Origin: Stappia sp. ES.058
Lineage (GTDB): Bacteria; Pseudomonadota; Alphaproteobacteria; Rhizobiales; Stappiaceae
DNA: 64,000 bases
Assembly: GCF_900105595.1 (NCBI RefSeq)
Contig: NZ_LT629784.1
Span: forward strand, 3,100,001-3,164,000
Direction of reading: 5' to 3'
Part shown: one piece after another, positions 36,943-44,924 of the stretch
Layout: each line of letters opens with the position of its first letter
Position numbering within the stretch: position 1 is the stretch's first letter
Made by a program: the position numbers and the translations under genes
Notes under the pieces: generated by a model
What the model was told of the DNA's origin: nothing
What the model saw: the letters and a program-made list of their open reading frames with translations, nothing else
The model's database searches: none

Positions 36943-38745
36943 ATGGCTGACCTTCTGGACTATCTCTTTGGCGCAGCGTCTTTCATGCCGCACGGATATT
37001 GTCTTTTGTGGCGTCCCGATCTGGTGGCTCTCCATGCCCTCTCCGACGCCGCAATCGCGCTCGCCTATGTCGCGATACCGGTCGCGATGCTGATCTATCT
37101 GGGAAGGCGTCCCGATATTCACGGCACGCCTCGCAGGATTGCCCATCTCTTTATAGCCTTTATCCTGGCCTGCGCCCTGACCCATTTCGCTGCGCTCGCG
37201 ACCTTGTGGTGGCCTGCCTATGGCGCGCAGGGACTGATCAAGGCCTTGACCGCGGTGATTTCCATCGCAACCGCGGTCACAACCTGGATCATGCTGCCAA
37301 GATTGCTGGCAATCGCGCCGCTCCAGGACCTGGAACGCGCGAACGCGCTCTTGCAGAGGGAAAACCGCAATCTGAGCAAGCAGGTCGGCAAGAGCCGCGA
37401 GGAACTGAACCGCACCAATGACCGGTTCGAAATGGCCTTGACCGGCTCGAACATCTCCATTTTCACCCAGGATGCGGATCTGCGATACACATGGATCCAC
37501 AATCCCCGCTTCGGCCTCGATCCGTCCAGCATCGTCGGCAAGACGGACGCTGAGGCGTTTTCGCCCGAAGCGGCGGAAGACATGGTGCCGATGAAGCGAC
37601 AGGTGATGGAAAGCGGCGAGGCCGCATCGACCTATATCGCATTCGACAGCCAGGCGGCCGGCACGGTCTATTTCGATCTCGTCGTGCATCCGACGAAGAG
37701 TGACGAAGGCACCGTCGACGGCGTGGTGTGCACCGCCATCGACATGACAGAAAAACACCTCTACGAGATCCGGCTCACCTCCCTGGCCAGCCGCCTGGCC
37801 GAGGCCAACCAGCGGTTTGAAAAAGCGCTCGACGGGTCCCTGATCACGGTTTTCGAGCAGGACCGCGACCTGACATATGTCCATGTGGTCAATCCGCCGG
37901 CGGGCACGACCGTGGAGGACTTCGTCGGTCAAACGGACGAAACAGTGTTTTCCAAAGAAGATCGCCTGAAGCTCGCCCCGGCGAAACAACGCGTTATGGA
38001 GAGCGGAGAAAGCACGGTTCTGGAAGTCGATCTGGACATGGCCGGGCAGCAGAAAAACTACAATGTGTCCCTAGACCCGGCGCGGGATCGCACCGGAACG
38101 ATCACGGGTGTCATCGGCACGGCTGTGGACCTGACCCACAAGCGCGAAAACGAACGCCAGATGCATCTCGTCATGCGGGAACTGACACATAGGTCCAAAA
38201 ACCTGCTGGCTGTCATTCAGGCCATGGCCCGGCAGACGGCGGCCCGCTCGGACAACCCCGAAGACTTCGTCGAGAGTTTCTCGGCGCGCCTGCAGGCCAT
38301 GGCCGCAAGCCACGACCTGCTTGTGTCCCAGTCCTGGTACGGCGCCGACCTGCGAGAACTGGTGATTGCACATCTCGCCCAGTCGATTGATCCCGACAGC
38401 CCGCAGATCGAGGTCAGCGGACCGACACGCTCGATATCGGCGGATGCCGCTCAAAATCTCGGTCTCGCCTTGCATGAACTGACCACCAATGCAGCCAAAT
38501 ACGGCGCCCTTTCCGTCCTCGATGGCAAACTGGCCGTTGCATGGGAGATCGGCGAAACCGTGGTGCGCCTCTCGTGGACGGAAACCGGCGGTCCTCACGT
38601 GAGTGCCCCGAAGCGCGACGGGTTCGGCCGAATGCTGCTGGAGCGGCTGGTGGCTCCGGCATTGGACGGAGACGTGACGATCGATTTCGCTGCGTCCGGC
38701 GTTCGCTGCACCATCGAGTTTCCGATCCGGCACCTGGCGGGCTAA
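36943..38745 (+). CDS. HWE-family histidine kinase with ethylene-receptor-like sensor and two PAS domains
   Basis: 600-aa membrane kinase. Three N-terminal helices (about 28-55, 68-90, 97-118) reproduce the ethylene-receptor domain: SDAAIALAY at 34-42 and CALTH at 77-81, so Asp35, Tyr42, Cys77 and His81 match ETR1 Asp25, Tyr32, Cys65 and His69, the copper/ethylene site. A coiled linker (130-160) leads to PAS domains at about 158-270 and 288-400. The HWE dimerisation domain has His416 in RELTHRSKNLLAVIQ; the ATPase part has LALHELTTNAAKYGA and AVAWEIGE. It lies 0.5 kb after phyR and is the likely PhyR kinase. It has no EcfG promoter of its own. Confidence 0.9.
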   Translation: MADLLDYLFGAASFMPHGYCLLWRPDLVALHALSDAAIALAYVAIPVAMLIYLGRRPDIHGTPRRIAHLFIAFILACALTHFAALATLWWPAYGAQGLIKALTAVISIATAVTTWIMLPRLLAIAPLQDLERANALLQRENRNLSKQVGKSREELNRTNDRFEMALTGSNISIFTQDADLRYTWIHNPRFGLDPSSIVGKTDAEAFSPEAAEDMVPMKRQVMESGEAASTYIAFDSQAAGTVYFDLVVHPTKSDEGTVDGVVCTAIDMTEKHLYEIRLTSLASRLAEANQRFEKALDGSLITVFEQDRDLTYVHVVNPPAGTTVEDFVGQTDETVFSKEDRLKLAPAKQRVMESGESTVLEVDLDMAGQQKNYNVSLDPARDRTGTITGVIGTAVDLTHKRENERQMHLVMRELTHRSKNLLAVIQAMARQTAARSDNPEDFVESFSARLQAMAASHDLLVSQSWYGADLRELVIAHLAQSIDPDSPQIEVSGPTRSISADAAQNLGLALHELTTNAAKYGALSVLDGKLAVAWEIGETVVRLSWTETGGPHVSAPKRDGFGRMLLERLVAPALDGDVTIDFAASGVRCTIEFPIRHLAG

Positions 38746-38851
38746 GGCGCGGACCCCAGGTTTCAATGGATCGGATCAGGTGTGAAACGATCCGGCTCCA
38801 AAGTCCTGTGAATGCCGATGAACCCGTTGCGTCAGAACTTTCTCAAACGCT

Positions 38852-39067
38852 TCAGGTTTCGTGCTCAAGTTGGGTCAGCGCCGCATCTATGTCTTCCAGA
38901 ACGGCGTTGCGCCGCGCGCGGCCTTTGGACGACGACACCGTTGCCCGATGCAACGCGGATCGCCAGGACAACAGGGCCGTGCGTTTTTGCGCCTGCGTCA
39001 GGGCCTGATCATCCAGAACGCTGAACGCTGACCGAAATCCCGCATATCGTAGTGGCACACTGATCAT
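38852..39067 (-). CDS. Small hypothetical protein, helical
   Basis: 71-aa protein MISVPLRYAGFRSAFSVLDDQ followed by LTQAQKRTALLSWRSAL and ARRNAVLEDIDAALTQLE. The pattern of an aspartate-rich turn, then L-x3-EK/QKR-x2-LxxW, resembles small alphaproteobacterial stress-island proteins of unknown role. Start at ATG 39067 is tentative (weak GTCGAG); the frame stays open upstream. It follows dps in the same direction behind the dps terminator. No EcfG promoter was found. Confidence 0.45.
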   Translation of the reverse strand: MISVPLRYAGFRSAFSVLDDQALTQAQKRTALLSWRSALHRATVSSSKGRARRNAVLEDIDAALTQLEHET

Positions 39068-39096
39068 CTCGACACTGTGGTTCGTGTGGAAACAGG

Positions 39097-39134
39097 AAAA
39101 AGGCCGCATGTCGCTGACGGCGGCATGCGGCCTG
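39097..39134 (-). terminator. Rho-independent terminator of dps
   Basis: Perfect 10-bp arms (39102-39111 and 39125-39134) with a 13-nt loop; on the minus strand the stem leads into TTTTTCC. It lies 60 bp past the dps stop. Confidence 0.75.
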
Positions 39135-39194
39135 GAAAGGCTCCGCAATGAAGACACCGTGGCGCACGATTTACGCCGCTTGCTGCCTCACGGG

Positions 39195-39704
39195 TCACTC
39201 CGTGATGAGCGCGCGAAGCATCCAGGCGGCCTTCTCGTGGAAGGTGATCCGTTCCGTCAGCAGGTCTTCGGTGACGACATCGCCGTTGTCGCCGGCGTAT
39301 TTCGCCATGTCGCGCATTCTGGCCGAAATCGTCTCGTGCTGCGTCACCAGATCCTCGACCATCGCGTGCGCGTCCGGAATTCCATCCGTCGGCAATTCGA
39401 TCGTGAGATCCAGCTTTCCGTCCTGAAGGTTGAACGGAGCCCGGTGACCAAGGGCACGAATACGCTCGGCCAGATCGTCGGTCGCGGCGAACAGGTTCTC
39501 ATAGTGCTCTTCGGTCAGGTCGTGGATCGACTTGAACAGCGGGCCCACCACATTCCAGTGATATAGATGGGATTTGACCGTCAGGCAGTAGGTGTCCGCG
39601 AGGATGACGGACAAATGCTTCGCGAGCTGTTCGCGAACTTCGCTTGAAACGCCCGTCTTGACGCTCTCGGTCTTTGGAGTTTCGATATTCAAAACGCCAG
39701 CCAT
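39195..39704 (-). CDS. dps: Dps-family ferritin-like DNA-protection protein
   Basis: 169-aa protein. The first helix carries LTVKSHLYHWNVVGPLFKSIHDLTEEHYE-type sequence (residues 41-68), with the HWN motif at 49-51, His61 and the acidic ferroxidase residues that follow, and LAERIRALGHRAP near 85. Length and helices match Dps dodecamers, which oxidise iron with peroxide and coat DNA. AAGGAGAA lies 5 nt before the ATG. Unlike many neighbours, no GGAAC promoter was found in the 250 bp upstream, so control may be by another factor. Confidence 0.93.
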   Translation of the reverse strand: MAGVLNIETPKTESVKTGVSSEVREQLAKHLSVILADTYCLTVKSHLYHWNVVGPLFKSIHDLTEEHYENLFAATDDLAERIRALGHRAPFNLQDGKLDLTIELPTDGIPDAHAMVEDLVTQHETISARMRDMAKYAGDNGDVVTEDLLTERITFHEKAAWMLRALITE

Positions 39705-40362
39705 GACTTCTCCTTACAAGATGTCTTGTCGAAACGGAATGTCGTCTCGGGATCACCTGCGCGCCGAAGTGCAAACTCCGCACGATCCAGACCCGATGCC
39801 ACTGCCTGCCGGCGGCCCCGGAAGCGCGAACACCGTCCTGCCTGCATCGCGCGGGGAAATGGCGGGGCAAGCGCTGCCAACTCGCCATATCGACCCTGAG
39901 GTTGCCGTTCGCATCCCAAAGGGTTTCCAACGCCAATGGCGTCGCAGGCACGTTTTATGATCACGTTGGGAAAAGACTTGCGAGCCGGTCTGGTTCCATA
40001 CGCACGTCAGATTCGTTCCAAAATACCGCCTCCCGGCGATCGAAGGCAGGTCATGCGGCCGCAATCCGGCAAGCGGTTTTCGCGAAGATCCCCGCCCCGC
40101 AATTCGTCATCACCGAAGATATATGCCGACTGCACGCACGCTTCTGCGGGAACATTTGCCTTTCTTTCGCGTTTTAACCCCGAGGGTACGAAGGGCTGAC
40201 GGTCGATCGCGACAGGATCGCTCCCTATTGCCAAGAACCCATTCGATGTGGACTCGCAAACCCGTGTCCGCACGACCCCGCCCGCAAACGGCGTGCGGGG
40301 TCTCAAGGTGCGCTACGGTCGGTTGGATGAACAACAACATGCAACACACAGGAGACAAGGCA
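39705..40362. other. Intergenic region between dps and the Rho-N protein gene
   Basis: 658 bp with no supportable gene. The right part holds an exact EcfG promoter (40149-40173) and, within the predicted 5' leader, a hairpin with arms GACCCCGC (40274-40281) and GCGGGGTC (40295-40302). The left part should contain the dps promoter; no clear elements were recognised. Confidence 0.5.
40149..40173 (+). promoter_or_regulatory. EcfG-type promoter for the Rho-N protein gene
   Basis: GGAAC (40149-40153), 16 nt, CGTT (40170-40173); leaves a leader of about 180 nt before the start codon. Confidence 0.72.
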
Positions 40363-40623
40363 ATGGGCGACAAGAACCGCTCCAGCATCAAGAACGAAGA
40401 CGTCTACGAGGCGCTGAGAAAAGACGGAAACAGCAAGGAAAAGGCCGCGCGGATCGCCAATGCGCAGGCGAACAAAAATCAGTCACCGTCCAGCAAGGGC
40501 GGGCGCGCCCGGCCCTATGAGGACTGGACCAAGGAAGAGCTTTACGACCGGGCACAAGAGCTTGAGATCGAGGGTCGGTCGGAAATGGACAAGGCGGAGT
40601 TGATTGCCGCCTTGCGCGAATAG
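40363..40623 (+). CDS. Small protein with Rho-N (SAP-like) C-terminal domain
   Basis: 86-aa protein. N-terminal half is charged and conserved in similar small stress proteins (SIKNEDVYEALRKDGNSKEKAARIAN, residues about 8-33). After a Gly/Ser linker, residues 55-86 (WTKEELYDRAQELEIEGRSEMDKAELIAALRE, spanning WTKEEL to AALRE) match the Rho termination-factor N-terminal domain, a nucleic-acid-binding fold. CAGGAGACAAGG precedes ATG 40363; the frame is open upstream but lies in the leader. An exact EcfG promoter is at 40149. Function is unknown. Confidence 0.85.
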   Translation: MGDKNRSSIKNEDVYEALRKDGNSKEKAARIANAQANKNQSPSSKGGRARPYEDWTKEELYDRAQELEIEGRSEMDKAELIAALRE

Positions 40624-40759
40624 ACGACCCGTCGAGACCGTCTTGTTTTAAGATGCGAATGAAACCAAACCGCTCCTGAGGGGTTTCCCTCACGAGCCCT
40701 GCGTCTGCGCCGCGCCCAGGGGTGCGGATATGCCCATTTGGCAAGACGCTTCTAAGACA

Positions 40760-40776
40760 GCGCAAACGGTTTGCGC
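40760..40776. promoter_or_regulatory. Palindrome upstream of the DUF883 gene
   Basis: GCGCAAAC-G-GTTTGCGC, eight perfect pairs around one base, 32 bp before the DUF883 start. A candidate regulator site for the three-gene operon that follows, which lacks an EcfG element. Confidence 0.4.
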
Positions 40777-40807
40777 CGGCGAAACGAGAAACGACTGGAG
40801 CATCACT

Positions 40808-41143
40808 ATGGCCACTGCAAAAACTTCGACCGCCAGAGACAACGACGATGCGGTCAGCGCACAGGAAATTGAAGAAAACATCGCGCGGATCCGGGGCGAC
40901 ATCGCCGATCTGGCAAGTTCCCTGAAAAAATATGGCGCGGGCAAGTCCGATGAATACAGATCGCGTGCCTCCGCAGCCGGAGACGACCTGACGCGCAAGT
41001 CTCAAGACGCTCTCAGCGATCTCACCGCCGAGCTTCAGGGCTACGAGAAGGCTCTGACGGAAGAGATCCGTCGTCATCCGCTGCAGTCACTCGGCATCGC
41101 CGCCGGTATCGGTTTCCTGATCGCGGCGCTGGTGCGCCGGTAA
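40808..41143 (+). CDS. DUF883 (ElaB/YqjD-like) ribosome/membrane-associated protein
   Basis: 111-aa protein with an amphipathic helical body (EIEENIARIRGDIADLASSL) and a C-terminal hydrophobic anchor (IRRHPLQSLGIAAGIGFLIAALVRR) typical of DUF883. ATG 40808 has GGAG 8 nt upstream. E. coli homologues tether ribosomes to the inner membrane in stationary phase. The stop overlaps the next gene's start (TAATG), so the two are coupled. Confidence 0.88.
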   Translation: MATAKTSTARDNDDAVSAQEIEENIARIRGDIADLASSLKKYGAGKSDEYRSRASAAGDDLTRKSQDALSDLTAELQGYEKALTEEIRRHPLQSLGIAAGIGFLIAALVRR

Positions 41144-41571
41144 TGATCAACCGCGCCCTTCCGATGGCGATCTCCGCAGCATCGCGCGACATCCGCGGCA
41201 TGTATCGCCGGGCCCGGCGAAATGCCGTCCTGAACGGGATCGCCGCCGTATGCTTTGTCACGGCATATGTCGCAGGTCTGATCGCCGTCGGCGCCTATCT
41301 GGCTCCGATCTACGGGCCTGTCGTGTCGGCCTTGCTGGTGACTGGCGCAATGGCAACGCTCGGCGTGGTGATCCTCCTGGCGCTTGCCATTCTCAAACGT
41401 CGGGAAAAAAGGCGGCAGGCCCGCCGTGAGGCAGCCCGGCGGATGACGGCTGCGGCCGCGCTCTCCCTGCTTCCCCAATTGGCCAGGTCCAAGAGCCTTC
41501 TTCTCGTGGCTGCGGCTGGCGGGCTTGCCTTCCTCCTCAGCCAGGGACGCGACGGTGAAGACGACGCGTGA
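41143..41571 (+). CDS. Holin-like small membrane protein
   Basis: 142-aa protein with two strong helices (about 30-52 and 60-84), a positively charged segment (LKRREKRRQARREAARR) and a C-terminal weakly hydrophobic segment. It fits the phage-holin-like superfamily (Phage_holin_3_6 type) regularly found after DUF883 genes. Not a phage gene in this setting. Likely works with the DUF883 protein at the membrane. Confidence 0.7.
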   Translation: MINRALPMAISAASRDIRGMYRRARRNAVLNGIAAVCFVTAYVAGLIAVGAYLAPIYGPVVSALLVTGAMATLGVVILLALAILKRREKRRQARREAARRMTAAAALSLLPQLARSKSLLLVAAAGGLAFLLSQGRDGEDDA

Positions 41572-41615
41572 CCCCGGGTCGCGCGAAAGCGCCGGTCCAC
41601 GGCGAGGAGTTTTCC

Positions 41616-42695
41616 ATGACGACACACGTTGATGCCACCGGTGACGAGAAACGTCACCGTCCGGGGCCAACCGCATGGCCGGGTTCAGACGACCCCGTCA
41701 GCCGCGGCGCCTTGCTGATCCTGTGCGTGATCGCCTCTGTGGCGGCGCTCGACATCGGCCAGGTTATTCTCGCGCCGGTCTGCCTGTCCATTGTGGTCGG
41801 GTCGATATTCGGGCCGGCAGCGGACCGGTTGTGCCGAATGGGCGTGCCATCCTGGGTCTCCGCGGCGTCGATGGTGATCCTTTTCATCATGTTCATCCTG
41901 ACAGTCGGCGCGGCGCTGATGGTGCCCTTGTCGGACTGGATGGACCGGCTTCCGCTCATCTGGTCGCGCCTTCAGGCCCAACTGATGAGTTGGCAGGGAG
42001 TGTTTTCTTCGATCGGAAGCCTGCAGGAAGAATTGCGCAATGCGATGGGGCGTTCTGGCGAAGTTCAGGTGAGCGTTGAGGATACATCGGCCGTGGAGAG
42101 CGTATTCTATTTCGCACCGAACTTCGTGGCACAGGTCATTCTTTTTCTGGCGAGCCTTTATTTCTTTATATTGACACGTCCCTATCTGCACAAATCAGCA
42201 TTGGATCTTACGTCGAATCAAACGAACCGTGACTATATGTCCAATGCCCTCAAGAAAATCGGCGAGCGGCTCTCGACATATCTGTTTTCGATCACGCTGG
42301 TGAACATCGCTCTGGGCGCCGCGGTCACACTGGCGATGTGGGCCCTCGGCGTTCCGTCTCCGCCGCTCTGGGGGATGCTGGCCGGTCTGCTCAATTACGT
42401 CATCTATGTCGGCCCCGCGGTGATGGTGGTGCTCATGACCTGTGTCGGGTTGGCGATCGGCGATACGCCGCTCGCGATCGCGACGCCCCCGCTGGTGTAT
42501 CTGGCGTTGAACCTTACGGAAGCCCAATTCATCACCCCGACCGTTCTCGGCCGCACGATGACGCTCAATCCGTTCGTTGTGTTTCTGGCGATAGCTTTCT
42601 GGATTTGGCTATGGGGCCCGGTCGGCGGTTTCGTCGCGGTTCCGATCCTTCTCGTTGTGGCAACCATGATCGAAATCGTTTTGAAAAAAAGCTGA
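41616..42695 (+). CDS. AI-2E family transporter
   Basis: 359-aa polytopic membrane protein of the AI-2E (PF01594) family, about seven to eight helices, with LASLYFFILTRPYLH in the middle and LLNYVIYVGPAVMVVLMT plus the family-typical EAQFITPTVLGRTMTLNPFVVFLAIAFW near the end (from EAQFI to AIAFW). ATG 41616 has GAGGAG upstream; a GTG at 41568 is the alternative. It ends the DUF883-holin-AI-2E operon before a strong terminator. Substrate unknown. Confidence 0.88.
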   Translation: MTTHVDATGDEKRHRPGPTAWPGSDDPVSRGALLILCVIASVAALDIGQVILAPVCLSIVVGSIFGPAADRLCRMGVPSWVSAASMVILFIMFILTVGAALMVPLSDWMDRLPLIWSRLQAQLMSWQGVFSSIGSLQEELRNAMGRSGEVQVSVEDTSAVESVFYFAPNFVAQVILFLASLYFFILTRPYLHKSALDLTSNQTNRDYMSNALKKIGERLSTYLFSITLVNIALGAAVTLAMWALGVPSPPLWGMLAGLLNYVIYVGPAVMVVLMTCVGLAIGDTPLAIATPPLVYLALNLTEAQFITPTVLGRTMTLNPFVVFLAIAFWIWLWGPVGGFVAVPILLVVATMIEIVLKKS

Positions 42696-42740
42696 AAACC
42701 GAAAACCGGATCGTGGAGCTGCAAATGCTGTCACTCCACA

Positions 42741-42769
42741 AAAAACCGCCCTCAAGGGGGCGGTTTTTT
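42741..42769. terminator. Bidirectional terminator
   Basis: AAAAACCGCCC pairs with GGGCGGTTTTT around TCAAGG; T-runs on both sides. It ends the AI-2E gene and the convergent small secreted-protein gene. Confidence 0.88.
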
Positions 42770-42792
42770 CAGATGCCGAAATGATGTTTCAC

Positions 42793-43092
42793 TCAGTCGC
42801 CCCTGTAGGCGAGCGGCCCTGCAAAAACTGGCCAGCCTGTGCAGGTGGTTTTCTGGTTCCTGCTCACGCATCGCGTATGCCGACCCTCGACATCCGAAAG
42901 GTCGATCCTGAGATCGCCCTTTTCACGCGTCGTCGACTCTGTCTTGGCGCTCTGCGCACCCGCCGCCGTCTCATCCGACAGGGTCGGCTCCGCCCGGAGC
43001 ATACCGGAGGCTGCAAGGGCCGCTGCCAGGAACACGGCTGCGACAATCGGCGGTGCCCCAAGGCCTGGTGTGCGTTTTCCCAAAGTAATCAT
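42793..43092 (-). CDS. Small exported or anchored hypothetical protein
   Basis: 99-aa protein with one hydrophobic segment (PPIVAAVFLAAALAASGMLRA, about residues 13-33) serving as a signal or anchor, then a polar tail with LRIDLSDVEGRH and two Cys (CVSRNQKTTCTGWP). ATG 43092 has a near-ideal GGAGGTGAT site. The longer frame upstream is AT-rich and unlikely. No family was recognised. It is divergent from the single-domain response regulator. Confidence 0.65.
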   Translation of the reverse strand: MITLGKRTPGLGAPPIVAAVFLAAALAASGMLRAEPTLSDETAAGAQSAKTESTTREKGDLRIDLSDVEGRHTRCVSRNQKTTCTGWPVFAGPLAYRGD

Positions 43093-43270
43093 ATCATCAC
43101 CTCCACACTGTAAACGTGCGGAGTGGCCAACGGTTGCAAAAACTGTTCGAAAAATAGTATCCAATTGATATTTAGAGAAGATCTTCGCCATCTTCCAACA
43201 TATGTTAATGCAGTCGGGTTTTCGCTGTGTAAAGGATCTCTCCATCATACGGCTTCAAGAGAGACATTTC

Positions 43271-43660
43271 ATGACACCCGAATCCGACACGCCCAAGCTG
43301 AAATTGCTTGGAGCGGCCTTGATTGTTGAAGACAATCCTATAATTGCCCACGATACACAGTATATTCTCGAAGAAATTGGGTTTTCTCCCGTAGAAATCT
43401 TGTCGAACCTGGCCGATGGATTGGAGAAATTCGCAAGCCTTGTTTTCAGTTTCATCATTCTCGATGTGCAATTCAGCGATGAAAACAGTCTGAAATTCGC
43501 CGAACGTCTTACGGAAAGCGGCGCGCAGATCATATTGGCCAGCGGATACGGCAATCCCGAGAACCTGCCGCTGTTCCTTCGAAACCAGGCCGTTATCGGA
43601 AAGCCATACACGAAGGCTCAGATCGAGGCTCTCGTCATGTCTTCACCGCCACACGGTTGA
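43271..43660 (+). CDS. Single-domain response regulator, FATGUY type (SdrG/MrrA-like)
   Basis: 129-aa receiver with no output domain. Acidic pocket Glu20/Asp21, phospho-acceptor Asp65 (IILDVQF), LASGYG at 89-94 in the place of the usual T/S-A turn (the FATGUY motif) and Lys111 (GKPYTK). FATGUY regulators such as SdrG and MrrA relay phosphate in alphaproteobacterial general stress signalling, so it may link the HWE kinase to PhyR. ATG 43271 has AAGAGAG upstream. Its 5' region is AT-rich and lacks a GGAAC element. Confidence 0.82.
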   Translation: MTPESDTPKLKLLGAALIVEDNPIIAHDTQYILEEIGFSPVEILSNLADGLEKFASLVFSFIILDVQFSDENSLKFAERLTESGAQIILASGYGNPENLPLFLRNQAVIGKPYTKAQIEALVMSSPPHG

Positions 43661-43686
43661 TACGCGGGCGGGCGGGAGGTATCAGA

Positions 43687-44433
43687 TCAGATCAGGGGGC
43701 GCCGTGTTTCGTGGTCCGATTCGTAAAGAGCGACTTGCTCCAAACCCTCCCGGTCGAGGATCTGTATTCGGTCCCGAACCCAGGTAATCAGGTTTCTTTC
43801 CAGCAATTTCCGGACTGTCCGACTGGTGTGCACGGGCGTTATCCCGAGAGAATCTGACAGGTGCTCCTGCTTGAAGGGCACATCGAAGGCAAGATTTCCG
43901 GCGTAACCGACCGCCTCTGCCCGATCATGCAGATGGAGAATGAGATACGCCAGTTTCTCCAACGCGGTGCGCCGGCCAATGCTCAGGAGTTGGCCGTCCA
44001 GCAATTGTTCCTCCCGGGCGGCCATCCATGTGAGCGAATAGGCAAGCTTCGGATTGTTCTTGAAGACGGACCACACTTCGTCTCTTTGAAAAACGCACAG
44101 CGTTGTCTGCGTAAGTGCCGTGACCGTGTGCTGCATCTCGCTCGAAACGGCAAGCTGCAACCCCAGAAAGTCGCCGGGAAACGCAAAGTTGAGAATCTGC
44201 CGCCGGCCGTCCACCAGCGATTTGTGCCGGAACGCCCAACCGTCGAGTATGGTGTAGAGGTGTGGTGTCTTGTTTTCTTCGAGCAGGATTGTCGCCCCCG
44301 CTCCCACGGTCAATTCCCCGGTCTTGAACTCGGAAACAACCTTCAGCTCTTTCTCGTCTAATGGCCGGAAAATCTCCATGTCGCGCAAAGGGCATTTCCG
44401 GCACTTGGTCTGGATCGCCAGACGGTCTGACAT
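43687..44433 (-). CDS. Crp/Fnr-family transcriptional regulator
   Basis: 248-aa regulator: cyclic-nucleotide-like beta-roll (about 25-140; PHLYTILDGWAFRH, FPGDFLG) and C-terminal HTH_Crp (SDSLGITPVHTSRTVRKL). Near the N-terminus, Cys11 and Cys14 (CRKCPL) and Cys113 align with FNR cluster ligands, but the third N-terminal ligand is replaced by Glu20, so a 4Fe-4S cluster is doubtful. ATG 44433 has GGAGAGTGA. Lies downstream of the 66-aa stress gene terminator. Confidence 0.87.
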   Translation of the reverse strand: MSDRLAIQTKCRKCPLRDMEIFRPLDEKELKVVSEFKTGELTVGAGATILLEENKTPHLYTILDGWAFRHKSLVDGRRQILNFAFPGDFLGLQLAVSSEMQHTVTALTQTTLCVFQRDEVWSVFKNNPKLAYSLTWMAAREEQLLDGQLLSIGRRTALEKLAYLILHLHDRAEAVGYAGNLAFDVPFKQEHLSDSLGITPVHTSRTVRKLLERNLITWVRDRIQILDREGLEQVALYESDHETRRPLI

Positions 44434-44460
44434 GGTGCTCACTCTCCGGCCTGGCGCGGG

Positions 44461-44500
44461 AAACAAAAAACCGGCCGCGGCGAGGTGTCGCCGCGGCCGG
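44461..44500 (-). terminator. Terminator of the 66-aa protein gene
   Basis: Perfect 13-bp GC-rich arms (44471-44483 and 44488-44500) with a GGTG loop; on the minus strand followed by TTTTTTGTTT. It lies 30 bp after the stop. Confidence 0.9.
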
Positions 44501-44530
44501 GTGCATCATTGCCGTGCGTGAAGAGCAACG

Positions 44531-44731
44531 CTAGCCATTTTTGCGCTCATGCCGCCCCTCGACACGCGTCGCGCCTGCGGGACGCTCGAACGCACGCTTC
44601 TTGTGGTCGCGCGTCGCCACCTCTCTGTTCATCTTGCCGCCGGCCCGGCCGCCGTCGCTTTCGACATCTTCTGCAAGTGTCATGGGTTCTTCCAGCGCGG
44701 CCTGGCGTTCGCCCTTGGGTTTCTCTGACAT
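44531..44731 (-). CDS. 66-aa conserved stress-island protein, unknown function
   Basis: Highly charged, probably disordered protein: MSEKPKGERQAALEEPMTLA, then DVESDGGRAGGKMN and ATRDHKKRAFERPAGATRV. No Cys, no helix anchor. AAAGGAG 6 nt before ATG 44731. It has its own exact EcfG promoter, back to back with the promoter of the amidoligase operon (94 bp apart), and a strong terminator. Similar short proteins seem widespread in Rhizobiales, from memory of family resemblance. Because it is divergent from an amidoligase, it may be a substrate of that system (inference). Confidence 0.72.
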   Translation of the reverse strand: MSEKPKGERQAALEEPMTLAEDVESDGGRAGGKMNREVATRDHKKRAFERPAGATRVEGRHERKNG

Positions 44732-44756
44732 GAGGAACTCCTTTCCAAAAGATGAA

Positions 44757-44781
44757 AACGCGCATTTGCTGGAAACGTTCC
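44757..44781 (-). promoter_or_regulatory. EcfG-type promoter for the 66-aa gene
   Basis: Minus strand GGAAC (44781-44777), 16 nt, CGTT (44760-44757), 26 bp before the start codon. Confidence 0.85.
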
Positions 44782-44875
44782 GGATCCTTTCGCCCGGATC
44801 CGACACAAACCCGAATTCAAAAGTCTTCCGCAAATGGTATGTTCGGAAAATTCCCCCGGCCGCGAGGCAAATCCG

Positions 44876-44900
44876 GGAACCTGGGCGCACGCCATGCGTT
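44876..44900 (+). promoter_or_regulatory. EcfG-type promoter for the amidoligase operon
   Basis: GGAAC (44876-44880), 16 nt, CGTT (44897-44900), 25 bp before the amidoligase ATG. Confidence 0.85.
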
Positions 44901-44924
44901 CACCCGCGAGAAAGGTTATCGTAC

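Noticed and set aside
39705..40020. EcfG promoter for dps
   Set aside because: GGAAC boxes on the minus strand around 40.0 kb lack a -10 element at the right spacing and are 300 bp away.
39753..40064. Minus-strand frames upstream of dps
   Set aside because: Translations are Arg/Ser/Cys-rich, lack ribosome-binding sites and resemble no protein family.
41143..41571. Prophage fragment suggested by the holin-like gene
   Set aside because: It is coupled to DUF883 and AI-2E genes, a usual bacterial arrangement, and no other phage gene is near.
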